Source: Siphonodentalium dalli (lineage: Eukaryota; Mollusca; Scaphopoda; Gadilida; Siphonodentaliidae). Taken from it: a DNA stretch of 64,000 bases. The position numbers were made by a program, and so were the translations under genes. The DNA lies in NCBI GenBank assembly GCA_032622095.1, contig CP136066.1:61782609-61846608 (forward strand). The letters are read 5' to 3'. The notes under the pieces were generated by a model. The model was given only the letters and a program-made list of their open reading frames with translations, made no database searches and was not told the DNA's origin. Below, piece by piece: positions 1-12,444 of this stretch (positions within the stretch are counted from its first letter, which is position 1; each line of letters opens with the position of its first letter).

Positions 1-1296
1 ATCATAAAGGTCACGTTCCCCAACATCCACAGCCATTGCCGTCGAGACTATAAATTCTTCTTTAAATACATAGTGATATAAATGCACCACAGTTCCTGAC
101 ATTGTCTTGAATTATACCACCCACATACTGACACTAACCCTGCGAGAGGATAAAAAAGGAAACTTTCATTCAATAAAGACATTATTCTTTAGTCCATCCG
201 GGCCCATCCGACTGTTCTGGGGTAGGCTAGCATAATATTATCCGGACAAAATTATACGTCTGGTCAAGTTGAATCAGAACGACTTCGAAATAGATGTGGA
301 AATATAATCTTACCACACCAAAAAACACCGACACGCATGACATTCTATATCTGAAACATGCACCAGGTGTAGCGGTGGTGTATACCGTGGCACATCTCAT
401 TCCCACTATCATGGCGTATGTCCACAAACTAGCACTGCGAGTATTGTTCTTCTCTGCTGGGAGCTATTCGATGAGACGACTACGGGACGTCACACAGTTT
501 GCTTAGGATCATGGTCAAGAAGTGTGGGTAGTCGGTACATTATGGTCTTCTCCTTAGCCGATATACATCTGTCCAAGGGAATGGGACAGCTAGCAACCTT
601 CGAAACACTGTCGAAGTTGACCACGTATGCCAATACGTTCACTAAGTTTGTGAGTTGACGAACCATCTATTGAGAAGTGACTAGCTAACTGGTTCGTCAG
701 GTGTACATGTCGTTATCCCCATGGGGTATGGGACACATACATTGAGATGACCTTATGTAAGCTTGTATACTCATAGACTCATCAGAATCTGTTATCAGGT
801 AATTGTTCTAATATGACTATTCGGCGCACGTACGGTTACGGCCATTATCGGCGCTGTGGAGAATGTATTTCGAAATGCCACATCGCGATATTAATGGTGG
901 GTTTTCGACTTTCCAGAAGGATACGAGCTATGTTATGCGTTTTTATACGTTTTAAGTTGAACTAATAGATGGTTTGTGTACAGTTTCGTCCATACATATC
1001 GATATTATGACAAAAAGTTGAAATTAGTATGTGATAATATCGATTTCTTTTCAATTTCTGGTCGCCAATTTAGCCGCCTACTTGACTGTGAGTATCAATT
1101 GCCGAACTCAAATGAATATTTCATATCAATATTCCATATCAACATGTGATGGTGGGTAGAAATCGCGAAACAATAACGCCAATCGTAAGAAAGTAAAGGA
1201 ATGTAGGCGTGTTTTCAAATTTCTGTCGCTATTTTGGCCGCCATCTTCGATTTGGAAAAACAATTCCTTGTATGAGATGTAAGGTAATTACTTCGC
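1..1296. other. No gene recognised; left flank with degenerate repeat
   Basis: Only short chance reading frames are present. From about 850 to 1290 the sequence is a degraded copy of a unit also seen at 2719-3420. It can be recognised by a GGCCGCCATCTT core preceded by a run mentioning CAATAACGC. Nothing else could be supported. Confidence 0.5.
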
Positions 1297-1305
1297 CTCA
1301 GTATT

Positions 1306-2709
1306 GCTGAATAGGTCATTGTCGCATGGTTTTTGTCAAAAAGACACCCAGGATCTCATAAACTGTCAAAAAGACACCCAGGATCTCGTAAACTGTCAAA
1401 AATATACCCAGGATCTCAAAGTCTCGCCAAACAACGGGAATTTTGTTTAGTCGTCTGCTATTAATATTATGATAATTACGTGCGCTCGCGCAACAGTATG
1501 GCGATCAGACAGATTCGAACGTAGCTTGGTGTCACCCTACTCCGTTTCACTCCATGACGTCACCAAAAACGACGTAAAACCTCGTGGCGTTCTGACATTT
1601 TTACTGTGCCGCGTTTTTGCTATGTTTATTTTATGTGTTGTTTTCGATTATTTGTTTGTCGCCGATATCGCCATTTGTCGGGATTCCCTGTTTCTATATT
1701 TAAAACTGTCATGCTCGTAGTGAGCCTCGATTTCGAGTTTTTCTCCCAGGTCAAAATACGTCAGAGTTATGACAAAAATAGATCGACCTACATTTTCTCC
1801 ATCAGAACTCTACATCAAAGAGTCTATAGACTCCTTCGGGACCTACATAGACTCCTTCATTTGGGTATTTTTACTTATAATTGGGAAGTTTTATCATTTT
1901 TTTGGTTCGTGCGAAGACCTCTTTTTATCGTGCGGGAAAAGAGAGACATTCAAAACGCGATTTCGTAATTCGACGCAATAGGCTGAATAGCCTAACCTTC
2001 AGCCGAGTTCCGGGTCAAATACGACGAATGACGTAACACAAAACAAAACGCATTTGTTGACACAAACACCGTTTGAAGAGTTTATTATTACATAAAATGA
2101 ACTTTATTGATTAATTATTGATTAATTATTGATATTTATTGTTGCATATTGGCTGCTATCAATATTTATACCAATGGTATTAATTATTTCTTATAATTGC
2201 TCCTTTGGTCAACTTTGACTATCGGAAAATGAAAATATGCCGCTGAAAAAAATGTAATCGATATTAAAGTCTCATCCTTTCGGCAACATGGAATTGGTTT
2301 TAATTACTTAAATGATTAATATAGTAATTTGCCTTTTATCTGTGATGAAATGAGAAATGGTAATTGTCTTTTTTTGCTAACATTAAATTAAATTAAATAA
2401 ATTAAGTAAAATACAGTGAAATTATTTGTTAAATTATTGTTTATTACATTTTTGCGCACGTTGGCATCTCTCTGAGTGCATTCTAGTTATTTGTTTGTGA
2501 TCGGAGTGAAATATCAACGAAATTTAATTCGGCTTTGATTCTGACTGACAGCGCAATTCCGCATCCCAGTTGGCCCAATATTAATTGCAGACGACTAAAC
2601 AAAATTCCCGTTGTTTGGTGAGACTTTGAGATCCTGGGTGTCTTTTTGACAGTTTAAGAGATCCTGGGTGTCTTTTTGCCAGAAACCATGCGACAATGAC
2701 CTATTCAGC
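1306..2709. mobile_element. Non-autonomous TIR transposon with 9-bp target duplication
   Basis: The element starts GCTGAATAGGTCATTG and ends with the reverse complement of that sequence. It is bracketed by the identical 9-bp direct repeat CTCAGTATT (1297-1305 and 2710-2718), so both ends are resolved. The inverted repeats are about 165 bp (left) and 130 bp (right). The length difference is one extra copy of a ~33-bp unit (AGACACCCAGGATCTC core): three copies on the left, two on the right. The 1.1-kb interior shows no convincing transposase; the 83-120 aa frames at 1469-1981 resemble nothing I know. A 9-bp TSD with long inverted repeats fits a Mutator-like element, but the superfamily is inference. 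Confidence 0.8.
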
Positions 2710-2718
2710 CTCAGTATT

Positions 2719-3560
2719 ACCAACTCAACTGTAAGAATGGGTGGAGTTGTCTCGACAATAATGCCCAATGATGTGAATATGAGGGAATTTCGGTGATTTT
2801 TCAAAATCTGTCCGCCATTGTGGGGGCCATTTTGGATTTGGGGGACTTTTATTTGGATATGGTACAAGGACAGTTCTTCGCCTAAGTATTCTCGACTCAC
2901 AATAGTAAGCAGGCGTGGAGTTGTCGTGACAATAACGCTCACTGATGTTAAAATCAGCTATTTTTCTATTTCTGGTTGCCAATTTGGCCGCCATCTTGGA
3001 TTTGGGTGAATATTCCTCAACTCAGGTATAAGAGGAATCCTAGCTCGAGTATCTCCTGCACATACATATGTATGGGTGTTGTTATGATAGCAATAACATT
3101 CATTGATTCGAAACATTACATCGCGTTATTACCGTCGACACGGCTTTGACCTATTATACCGGCATTTGGGAAAACGTGATATCGGACAAAAATATCTCAC
3201 AATGAATGTATATTATGGACCCTTGTGTTTGTGGTCATCAATGGCTCTTCTATACGATAAATATATAAATACACGCCAAGGTGCCAATATTTTCCCACAG
3301 AGACAAACGAAAGGTGGTGAAATGTTAGAAAAAAAGCATAGTTTCACATTTCGGCGGCCATCTTGGCCGCCATATTCGATTCTGGTGTCAGATTTTAGGC
3401 TAATTCGTAAGGGTTGTATACTAGCTTAACGAATCGAGCGGAAAACAGACCTGGTGCATATAAAAAAATGGCCGCCAGTATGGACGCCATCTTGTCTGGA
3501 GCCTCTGCGCCACTTTTTTGTTCTTGTTAACAATCGAAAAAAATTAGAGGAGACATTAAG
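2719..3560. repeat. Diverged tandem units with GGCCGCCATCTTGG core
   Basis: Loosely repeated blocks each contain a phrase like GGCCGCCATCTTGGATTTG (about 2808-2840, 2989-3007 and 3352-3375; a relative at about 3470-3495). They are interspersed with GACAATAACGCTCACTGATG-type sequence. The units are too diverged to set borders. They match degraded sequence at 850-1290, so the 1306-2709 transposon landed inside this older repeat tract. Confidence 0.55.
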
Positions 3561-3627
3561 AAAGAATATTAGTGGGGTGAAGTTGAGTCCTGGGGGTGCA
3601 GAGGTCGACCAATATCTCCTGGACTAA

Positions 3628-4012
3628 ATGGCAATGGTGATGATGGTGATGATGATGATGATGATGATGATGATGCTGATGATTATGATAACGATGCCGA
3701 TGATGATAATGATGATGATGATGATGATGATGACGAAAATGACTATGATGGCGAAGATGATTAGTATGGCGATGATGTCTGATGGCGATGATCACGATGA
3801 TGGTGATGATGATGATGGCGACGATGATGATGCTCATGATGGCGATGATGATACCGATGACGATGACAATGACGACGATGATGATGATGATTATTTTGAT
3901 GATCATGCTAACGATGATGATGACGATGATGATGACGATGATTATGACGATGATGATGATAATGGTGGTGATGATGATGATGATGATGATGTTGATGTTT
4001 ATGATGATGACA
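3628..4012. repeat. GAT/ATG trinucleotide microsatellite (~385 bp)
   Basis: A nearly uninterrupted GAT/GAC array with scattered substitutions. It produces poly-Asp, poly-Met and poly-His/Ile pseudo-proteins in several frames on both strands. None of these has a normal amino-acid composition, so none is called as a gene. Confidence 0.9.
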
Positions 4013-4169
4013 GTGCAACTATACACTTCTGCCATATGAAAATGGCAAGCCAGACAATAGTGACCCCCTTTTGTAAGTATATGTACAAGCGATCATTCAA
4101 GCGACACATTTATTTTTATTATTTTTTTATATATAAATTTTGACCTCCCCCCCATCAAAGACAAAAGTG

Positions 4170-4600
4170 AGCGGGCCTTAATCTAAATTACATCGATTCG
4201 TTTTCTCTCTATGTTTAGTACGCTCACTCAAACCTAATCCAGCTGTTGTGCTTCGTCTAAGAGAAGATTTGTAAACAATCACTTTCTCGACAAGATATTT
4301 TTTAATATAATTTTCGATGCGCCATAACTTCGACATTTCTCAACCGATTTACATAATTTTTTCCAGGAGGACACTCAGTACATCCCATAAATACACCCCC
4401 TCCATAACACGGATAAGAGTGAGTGGCCCTTAGTCTGTTGTGCTTCGTCTAGGAGAAAATTTTTAAACAATCACTTTCTCCACAAGATATTTATGAATAG
4501 AATGTTATATGTGTCATAACTTCTATATTTCTCAACCGATTTACAAAATCCATTCAGGAGGAGCATCAGTACGTCATATAGATATACACCAAGTAAAGAC
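4170..4600. repeat. Two diverged direct copies, period ~192 bp
   Basis: The block beginning CTGTTGTGCTTCGTCTA occurs at 4243 and again at 4435. Both copies run through a shared CATAACTTC...TTTCTCAACCGATTTACA segment and a CAGGAGGA motif. No coding signal is seen. Confidence 0.6.
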
Positions 4601-5926
4601 AATCGGAATAGGCGCAAAAATAAAATTGGGCAAAATTGTCCGCCCCCAGCCCCAACCTCAAAATATAAGCGTGTCCCTGTTCAAAATTGTTTTTCATAGC
4701 AAATGTTCAACATTCGTTTATTTCTATAGTTTCCAAAGATTACAACAATCCCAGCCCTGATTGACGTTTGGGATGGGGGAATCGATAAAACTGTGTTGGT
4801 TACGAAATTTAATCTAAGTTTATATTAGGTATTTAAATGAAACGATGAGTTTACTGGTGTTGTTTGAATAGGCCAAAGTGTCACACACTGAGTTAGGGCT
4901 GGGAGCGGCAATTCATGAAAAAAAATTGCCAATAGAAAATTTAACCATATTGAATGTTTGGTTACTTTTTAAAGGCAAACTGTGTGTCAATTTAGTGAAT
5001 CGGCACAACTTCGTTGGTGAGTACTCAGGTATTATACACCACTTATAATCCATCATTTGTCATATATGTGAATTGCGTTTTATGATGCCCATTTGAGAAT
5101 AACACTGGGAGAAAGAGTATTCTCTTTACACTGGGCCACCCCGGGTCACCTTGCTAATAAGATAGCCTGGTAGTTGAAGTCAACATGCATGATTAACCTA
5201 GAACAGATTGATAATAAGGCGATGTTGGTGTCAAAATATGCGCAAATTACCGAGAGAAAAAAAACATCAAAAATCCGCTAATATCCATTTTAGAGAACTT
5301 TTATAATTCTAGATGACGTATATATCACGGTTATGGGTACCACATGTTGTCTTAAGTGGGAATGCATGTTTTGCATAAATCTAGCCGTAAAAGTCAAGAG
5401 ATTTTCAACAACGAATTTATCTGGATCTATCTGGTGAAAAATCATAAATTTTATATATAGAATCTATATAGAATCTGAGCAATTATTAAGAGATGATAAA
5501 ACAATGGATTTTAATACATTTGAGGGGTTGAAAATATCACTTTCTTGTTTGTCCCTTGCTATGTCAATAACTGCTAGAATAACTAATAATTTCATACAAC
5601 ATTCCAATCACCGAATAGCTTATTATCTTGGCTCTGTGAGAGAAGGCTTCATTTGTATCTTAATGTTGAGTTGAGTTACATAATATAGGATCATACCCCC
5701 ATATATTATAACGAGGAAACCAGTCAAATATTCCAGCCATATGAAAACAATTGTTCATATGCAGTGCGGTCCACTCAAGCAAGGAGTAGTCAACTGGGAT
5801 AAAACCAGTGTTAAGAGATATGGAGGTCAGCTTTAACATGGTTATGAACCAATGAACCATAACTGAACTCAGCTCAATGTTTCACTGATCAACAGGCATC
5901 ACATGAAGATACTCAAATGTAGAACA
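4601..5926. other. No feature recognised
   Basis: AT-rich sequence with short reading frames only. No inverted repeat, tRNA or splice-bounded coding segment could be supported. Confidence 0.4.
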
Positions 5927-7117
5927 CTAGCAGATTAGCCCGCCAGTGGCGGCATTGGTCCCATGGCTTTGGTCGATCCATTAATTTTTGCTTTTCAATG
6001 TAACCCCGTACAGGCACACCGGCAGCATGCTATCATATAACCCGACAAAAATATTCCCCGTCCCGAGTTGACCATACATAACAAATTTCACGTCGATGTC
6101 ACCGCTGACGACCAAGATGTCACCCAAGGTCATATGTGGGTACCCGTTTCAAGGTCAAGGTGACCTCAGGCGGACAAACTGACCCGACGATAATCTCCCC
6201 CGTCCCTTGGAAGCCCTAAGTACGAAATTAGATATCCCCAGTTTCCAAAAGCAAAAGATATCATGTAGAACTGGTCAAATATGGACCCTGGTGCCGAATA
6301 TGTAGCAGCTCAGAAAACACTCACATAGCCCTAAAATTTATTAACATGGGATTTCCCATTCAAATCGATTTATGTCGATAAAACTCTCATTTTTCAAAAT
6401 TTTAAGCTGAGACTTGGTGTGTCTGTGTGTAATACTTATATATTCTTAAAATGACAGAGTCCAACGCGTAATTATGTTTTAGATGGAAGAAATTAAATTT
6501 TTTCGATGCTAAATTTTAACATAGGATTTCCCATTCAAATCGATTTATGTCGATAAAACTCTTATTTTTCAAAGTTTAAAGCTGAGACTTCGTGTGTCTG
6601 CGTGTAATACTTATATATTCTTAAAATTACAGAGTCCAATGCGTAATTATGTTTTAGATGGAAGAAATTAAATTTTTTCGATGCTATATTTTAACACAGG
6701 ATTTCCCATTCAAATCGATTAATGTCGATAAAACTCTTATTTTTCAAAATTTTAAGCTGAGACTTCGTGCGTCTGTGTGTAATATTTATATATTCTATAA
6801 CGATAGAGTCCAACACGTAATTATGCTTTCGATGGATGAAATTACATTTTTCCGATGCTAAATTTCGAGCGATAACGTTGCGTTGATATTGTAAACAAAC
6901 GAACTTTAATAGCGACGCATCATATACAAACGCTCATTAATTATCACGCAATAACCCACCAATCCCCATTGCGGTGGCAGTTGAATGGAGAAGGGGTGAT
7001 CGCACGCGCTCCCCGTGGATTTTTACCCTTAGATAGGAAGTTTGGGCTCAATCGGTGGAGCCGTTTTCGAGTCTATAAAGGACACATATATACGGAAGTC
7101 TCAAAATATATAGTAGA
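5927..7117 (-). mobile_element. Helitron (non-autonomous), array 1 unit 1
   Basis: Read on the minus strand, the unit starts TCTACTATATATTTTGAG at 7117. It ends with a small hairpin (GCCGCCACTGGCGGGC), a short spacer and the terminal CTAG at 5930-5927. The next host base is T. TC start, 3' hairpin, CTRR end and A|T insertion are the standard Helitron signature; there is no TSD. No Rep/helicase coding is present. The unit carries a 3 x 175-bp internal tandem repeat. It directly abuts the next Helitron at 7117/7118. Confidence 0.82.
6333..6860. repeat. Three-copy 175-bp tandem repeat inside a Helitron
   Basis: The phrase GGATTTCCCATTCAAATCGA recurs at about 6350, 6525 and 6700. Each copy is followed by AAAGCTGAGACTT-like and AGAGTCCAA blocks. 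The copies are highly similar and in the same orientation, so this is local expansion within the Helitron cargo. Confidence 0.85.
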
Positions 7118-7800
7118 CTAGCAGGTTAGCCCCCCCCCCCCACTGGTGGCAATCGTCCCATGGCTTTGTTCGAAAAAGCAATTGCAACAGCTTCCGAGAC
7201 ACGTGTGCTGCAGCTAGGTGTAAAATTTCGTCGAAATCCGCCAGTTTTACCCGATTTTACTTTGAGTTGATCATTTTCAAGGTCAAGGTCAGGTCGTGGT
7301 CACAATTTGACCGTCCATGACACTTCCCGCACAAAAGTACTCCTAGGTAGCAAGTTTGAGCTCAATCGGTTCGAGTCTATAAAGGACACACACATATATA
7401 TCATTCGGGGGTACCCGTTTCAATGTCAAGGTCACCTCGCGCGGAAAAACTGACCCGATGAAAATCTCCCCCGTTCCTTGGAACCCCTAAATACGAAATT
7501 AAGTACGAAATCTCGTCTCGAGACGTTCAATGGAGCCGTATTTATACTCGTCGTGTATATAGACGCTCTTTATCAACGACACTGCGGATACGAACGCTCT
7601 TTAACTATCAACGCGATTAACCCCACAGTGCCAAGGACGGTGACTGGGAGGGAGAAGCGGTGCTAGGAGCTTCTCCAAAACGCGACGACGATTTTACACT
7701 TAGTTAGGAAGTTTGAGCTCAATCGGTCCAGCCGTTTTCGATTCTATAAATGATATATATATATATATATATATACGGAAGTCTCAAAATATACAGCAGA
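7118..7800 (-). mobile_element. Helitron (non-autonomous), array 1 unit 2
   Basis: The minus-strand 5' end is TCTGCTGTATATTTTGAG at 7800. The 3' end is CTAG at 7121-7118, preceded by the same hairpin family as unit 1, here broken by a poly-C run at about 7130. No host base separates it from its neighbours on either side. The interior contains the phrase GAGCTCAATCGGTCCAGCCG, which recurs in the other Helitrons of the window. Confidence 0.8.
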
Positions 7801-8217
7801 CTAGCCGATGAGCCCGACGTTGTCCGGGCTATTCAAAAACCAAATTTCAAGTCGATAGCTCTACCCAGCCCGACGTTGTCCGGGCTATTCAAAAACCAAA
7901 TTTCAAGTCATTAGCTCTACCCGTTTCCGAGATATGGGCTGCGCATGCGGCTCGGCGACCCGATAAAATTCGTATCCGGGGCAAGATACATTCACATACC
8001 AAATTTCAAGTCGATAGCTCCACCCGTTTCCGAGATCTCGTCTGCGCATGCGCTGCACGGGCGTCGCACGGGCTCGCCAATACGACAACGACCACCGCCT
8101 GGTCAAACTACACACACGTACCAAGTTTCGTCCCGATCGGTCGAGAATCGTAGATTTGTATTAATGACAAACAGACAGACAAACTGACAGACAGAGGTCT
8201 TCAAAATATATATGAGA
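7801..8217 (-). mobile_element. Helitron (non-autonomous), array 1 unit 3
   Basis: The minus-strand 5' end is TCTCATATATATTTTGAAG at 8217, after host A (plus-strand T at 8218). The 3' end is AGCCCGGACAACGTCGGGCT, a strong hairpin, then CATCGG and CTAG (7804-7801). The 3' hairpin segment is present twice (about 7811-7840 and 7868-7896). The interior has CCGTTTCCGAGAT and CTGCGCATGCGC phrases shared with copies at 11938 and 53889. This is a different subfamily from units 1 and 2. Confidence 0.82.
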
Positions 8218-10889
8218 TTATTTATGTGTAGTTGCCTTTATAATTTAAAATAATCATTACATTTCATTAATCAAGAAAAACTAAGTCCCCTCTCATGGTC
8301 TTCAGATGATAGCATGGACATATTTTATCTCACTTCATTATCTAAGCCTAATACACGCTTGCGATTGGTTGATTGACATTCACTATTACCGATAGTTTCG
8401 TCCATAACACGATAGTGGGCTTCCTAAATTTAGCAAACCCACTATCGCATGGGAAATACAGAAATCTGTTTTTAGCATGCCCACTATTCCGGGGAGGTAA
8501 TTTGAAAGTCATCTCCACTTCGCTGCAAAAGTTCAACATTTGTTTTTCCGAAATGTCTTTGTAATCGACAACTAGGGCACAATAAATGATCGTAAGCAAA
8601 TTATTGTTATTTCTGATGTTTTCCCATGTTGGTAGTCACGATGTATCATATTTCTTTCTCCGCTGATCCCAATATCGCTTTGATATTTTGTCAATGTCCT
8701 AAGTTCGCACTACTAAGTTTTCTAAATACATCGTCAGTTTATTTTCGGCCAAAAAAAAAGTATTGTTTTGATTTCACGCTTGCTTTCAAAATAGGTCAAA
8801 ATGGCAACAATTAATGACCCATGAAGAAGAAGATTTAAGATTTGCACAGTTAAAAGCAAGAAAATTTATTGAAGAGAATTTGACCAGCAAAAACAAAAGA
8901 GACAACAAAATTCGCACTGCAAATTCTAACATCTTTCTATGATGAAAAGGAAATACATTGAATATGGGAGGGCATAAAGAACGTTCGATAAAATATAATA
9001 AATATTGCACGGCTTGTCGGTGTCTATACAGCCACCACAACTGGCCGGAATCTAATGAAATGTTATATTGGCAGAAAAAGAATGAATATTCAACAGTGTT
9101 GGCAAAATAAGAACGAACTATATACACCTCTAAAGATAAACCCCATTAAAGATAGAAAAGTCATTCAGAATACATATCATGGATTTGCTCTGATATCGAC
9201 AAAAACAAACACCCTGAGTGTTTTAAAGTGTAGTTTCGACTTTAATCTGCGATTTGGTCGAGCATGGGAATTTAATGTATGGAATTCACAAATCCACGTG
9301 TCGCTCTACAATCCGCATCAATTCCATACAACATGACAGGGAGACGTTTAACCTAACACACACTTCAAGATGCCCACTCTTTCATTTTTAAATTCACGTA
9401 GACTTTCGGGATCTTTTGCAGCTCCCATGAGAATGAACCGTCCAGTTTGCTCTATGGTCATGTTATTGAAACAAGAGAGATGTTTTAAGTCGTGAAGTTT
9501 CGTATATTGCATGCAACAAAATAAAACATATATCAGTATACCAGGTTCTCATTTGGGCATAGTGTTCGTATATCTTTAATTTCATTGTGTATAGATGGAT
9601 CTTGGTATAAACAATGCACAATAATCATATCTGCTACATTTCCTCGTGACAACGTCTCACATCTCGCATTTATAACTTACAAAGTTACTCAGAATAGTTA
9701 ATGCTCGAAATAGAAACACCTTAATCCACACGCACTTGTGCAGTGTCTCGATGTCACCATTTACGGTTGTGTGTACACACATATATATATGTATGCAGCA
9801 TTTGGAAGCACAAGCAACCCTCTTTAACTCGCATACGTGTTGGCTTGGTGAATACTACTGAATACATGTATAATGTTCGGTTATAAGAGCAATCTTATCC
9901 TCTTTTATATCGGCTATTTTTGGCATTTTTGTTACGGACGGATTGAACTTGAGAATGATACTAATTCTTGGTTTCATAAATTGCCGTAATAATATAATAC
10001 GCTGCTTTTCTGGAACAACAGCGGAACAGCATATCATTCAGCACATTATCTAAAAAAAAACGTGTTATACAAGGAGCATAGGATTCACTGTAAGCTAACC
10101 TAGAAATAGATGAGTCTGCACCATAAATGCCTATAACGGTGAACTTTTAAAGGTCTGGTATAGTGAACTTGTCAAAATATAGGACAGATAGACATATAAC
10201 AGAGAGAATGTTTCTGGACAATGTTGTGTGTGCCCAAACCTTAAGATAGGTCCATCTTCACAACTACATATTCAAGCGATTATCTTTGACAATTCCTCAG
10301 TGGATTCATGGTTCTTCGAATACAAGTTTCTCGTATGTGCTGCATCTAATTTTTGTTGCAATTTCGACTTTATACATAGCACCCTAGAACTCTATGCAAC
10401 ATCACACAAAATGCGATTTTTTTCGACCAATTTGACGACCACTTTAGAAGGTTTAGTGTTCAAATAAGTTCTACCAGTATAATTTGTGTCATTTGTAAAT
10501 ATAAATTTTTATTTCGGCCAAACGTCATCCAAATGGACCATATATTGTGAATATTCGAATTTTTTCGATATTGACTACTATATTGGACGCCATGTTGCAC
10601 TGTTTAGTTTTCACCGAAGAGCAATTTAGCGGATTTTAGATATGTTTTCCCCATGTCACAATGGCTTGTTACCAATTTGTTCTAGACCCCGTGCTACACC
10701 GACCAGACTTTGAGGTGGACCGGTTCATGACGACCCAGGCGACGATCGTGTCCGGTCCAGTGTGCATGGTCCAGTCAACATCCCCACAATTTGCTATATA
10801 TTTTTGATTGTTCCCGTCTGAATATGGTTTTGTGGAAATTTTGAAGATATTCAACGCGAATTATTTTTTGAAAAGACAGGAAACAACTG
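8218..10889. other. No gene recognised
   Basis: There are scattered frames of up to 113 codons on both strands, such as 8786-9127 (-) and 9055-9336 (+). None has a recognisable domain, credible splice context or repeated family members here. A short open plus-strand stretch at about 8812-8940 has a Glu/Lys-rich composition but stops quickly. A small TA-rich microsatellite lies at 9775-9795. Confidence 0.4.
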
Positions 10890-11029
10890 TACGACAGCTT
10901 AGAACCACAACCACCTCTTTAGTAACTTGTTTACACATGTCAGTTAACTTGTTTAAACAAGTTAGTACAAGTTAGTAACTTGTTTAAACAAGTTAGTAAC
11001 ACAAGAGGTGGCGGTTCTGCGCTGCCGTA
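10890..11029. mobile_element. Palindromic MITE (~140 bp)
   Basis: The left end TACGACAGCTTAGAACCAC matches the reverse complement of the right end ending GCTGCCGTA. The centre contains two palindromic TTGTTTAAACAAG copies. The flanks share AACTG, but the exact TSD is not resolved. No coding capacity. Confidence 0.65.
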
Positions 11030-11616
11030 TAACTGAGATGTATTGCAATGTAACACTTACCTGATGCCATCTTTGTTTGCTTGCGTTAATGTTTCACTAT
11101 TCCTATAGTGATGATTCTAGTTGAGTATTTTCCGATCGAAGGCCGGGTAGGATGGTTGGTCTGAATTTTGCAGGTCCCTTCACTCGATAGAGAGGAATAG
11201 TGACAAATTGAATGTATATAGCTTCTATTCTAGGACATCACATCTAAATAAAGAACTAACGTCGTGTTAGTTATATTCGCCATGCGTGATTGATGCACCA
11301 TGCAGATACGCTCCTACATTATACTGTAGTATATATATAGGAATGACAATGGAGTTCTCCACAGATCCACACACACAGCGGTAGTACCGTCTACTGGTAA
11401 TAAGACTTTATCCATATAAGGTTTGTCTGTTACCTGATATCGACTTCCGACGCGAACACATCAGCACTTGCCCTTATGTTAACTGTAGCTGAAACAGACA
11501 CATGAAAATGAGTCATGCAATTTTTGATTATTTGAACAGTTTGATTAAAAAAAATGTTTTAATTCAATTCTTTCTTTTTTTTAGATGAACTCTATGGAAG
11601 CACAGTACCGCCAAAT
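11030..11616. other. No feature recognised
   Basis: Short frames and AT-rich sequence only. Confidence 0.4.
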
Positions 11617-11635
11617 ATAAAAAACATATATATAT

Positions 11636-11930
11636 GTCGGCGTTTAAACGCCAAAAAATCCGCGTTATAACTCGAAATAAAATATTTATCGGCGTTTAAA
11701 CGCCTAAATTCGGCGTTATTACTCCACAATAAATATTTATCGGCGTTTAAACGCCAACATTCGGCGTTATAATGAGAGAAAATATATATTTATCGCCGTT
11801 TAAACGCCAAAATTCGGCGTTATACTGATAGCAAAATATACCTATCGGCGTTATAATGAGGGAAAAAAAGTATGTATATCTGTGTATATCGGCGTTTAAG
11901 CGCCAGACGTCGGCGTTTCGATGAGAAAAC
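11636..11930. repeat. Tandem array of GGCGTTTAAACGCC palindromes
   Basis: About six ~60-bp units each carry the palindrome GGCGTTTAAACGCC (or a one-base variant such as GGCGTTTAAGCGCC). A second GGCGTTAT half-motif follows about 10 bp later, with an AT-rich spacer. The array ends a few bases before the Helitron start at 11938. Confidence 0.85.
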
Positions 11931-11937
11931 AAATATA

Positions 11938-12444
11938 TCTCATATATATTTTGAAGTCCTCTACCGATCGGGACGAAACTTGGTACGTGTGTGTAGTTTG
12001 ACCAGGCGGTCGTCGTTGTCGTATTGGCGAGCCCGTGCGGCGCCCGCTTCGCGCATGCGCAGACGAGATCTCGGAAACGGGTGGAGCTATCGACTTGAAA
12101 TTTGCTACGTGAATGTATCTTGCCCCGGATACGAATTTTATCGGGTCGCCGAGCCCGTGCGACGCCAGCTTCGCGCATGCGCAGACCAGATCTCGGAAAC
12201 GGGTGGAGCTATCGACTTGAAATTTGGTATGTGAATGTATCTTGCCCCGGATACGAATTTTATCGGGTCGCCGAGCCCGTGTGACGCCAGCTTCGCGCAT
12301 GCGCAGACCAGATCTCGGAAACGGGTAGAGTTATCGACTTGAAATTTGGTTTTTGAATAGCCCGGACAACGTCGGGCTGGGTAGAGCTATCGACTTGAAA
12401 TTTGGTTTTTGAATAGCCCGGACAACGTCGGGCTCATCGGCTAG
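11938..12444 (+). mobile_element. Helitron (non-autonomous), array 2 unit 1
   Basis: It starts TCTCATATATATTTTGAAG after host A (11937). It ends with the AGCCCGGACAACGTCGGGCT hairpin, CATCGG and CTAG (12441-12444). The body has about two and a half copies of a ~115-bp unit with CGCGCATGCGCAGAC and TCTCGGAAACGGGT phrases. It also has a duplicated 3' hairpin. It is the opposite-strand relative of 7801-8217 and 53889-54452, and it abuts the next Helitron directly. Confidence 0.82.

Noticed and set aside
1469-1981. Hydrophobic 83- and 120-codon frames inside the 9-bp-TSD element
   Set aside because: Mutually overlapping, no recognisable domain and no second copy to test conservation.
3556-4143. 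Open frames of 85-171 codons on both strands over the GAT array
   Set aside because: Translations are poly-Asp/Met/His/Ile generated by the trinucleotide repeat; no normal protein composition.
8786-9336. 113-codon (-) and 93-codon (+) frames
   Set aside because: No domain, no splice or promoter context; length is within chance expectation for this composition.
11872-12300. Frames of 120-143 codons over the Helitron repeats (also 53393-54457 and 22371-24654)
   Set aside because: The same frames recur in every Helitron copy on whichever strand it lies. They reflect stop-poor repeats, with no start or splice logic.
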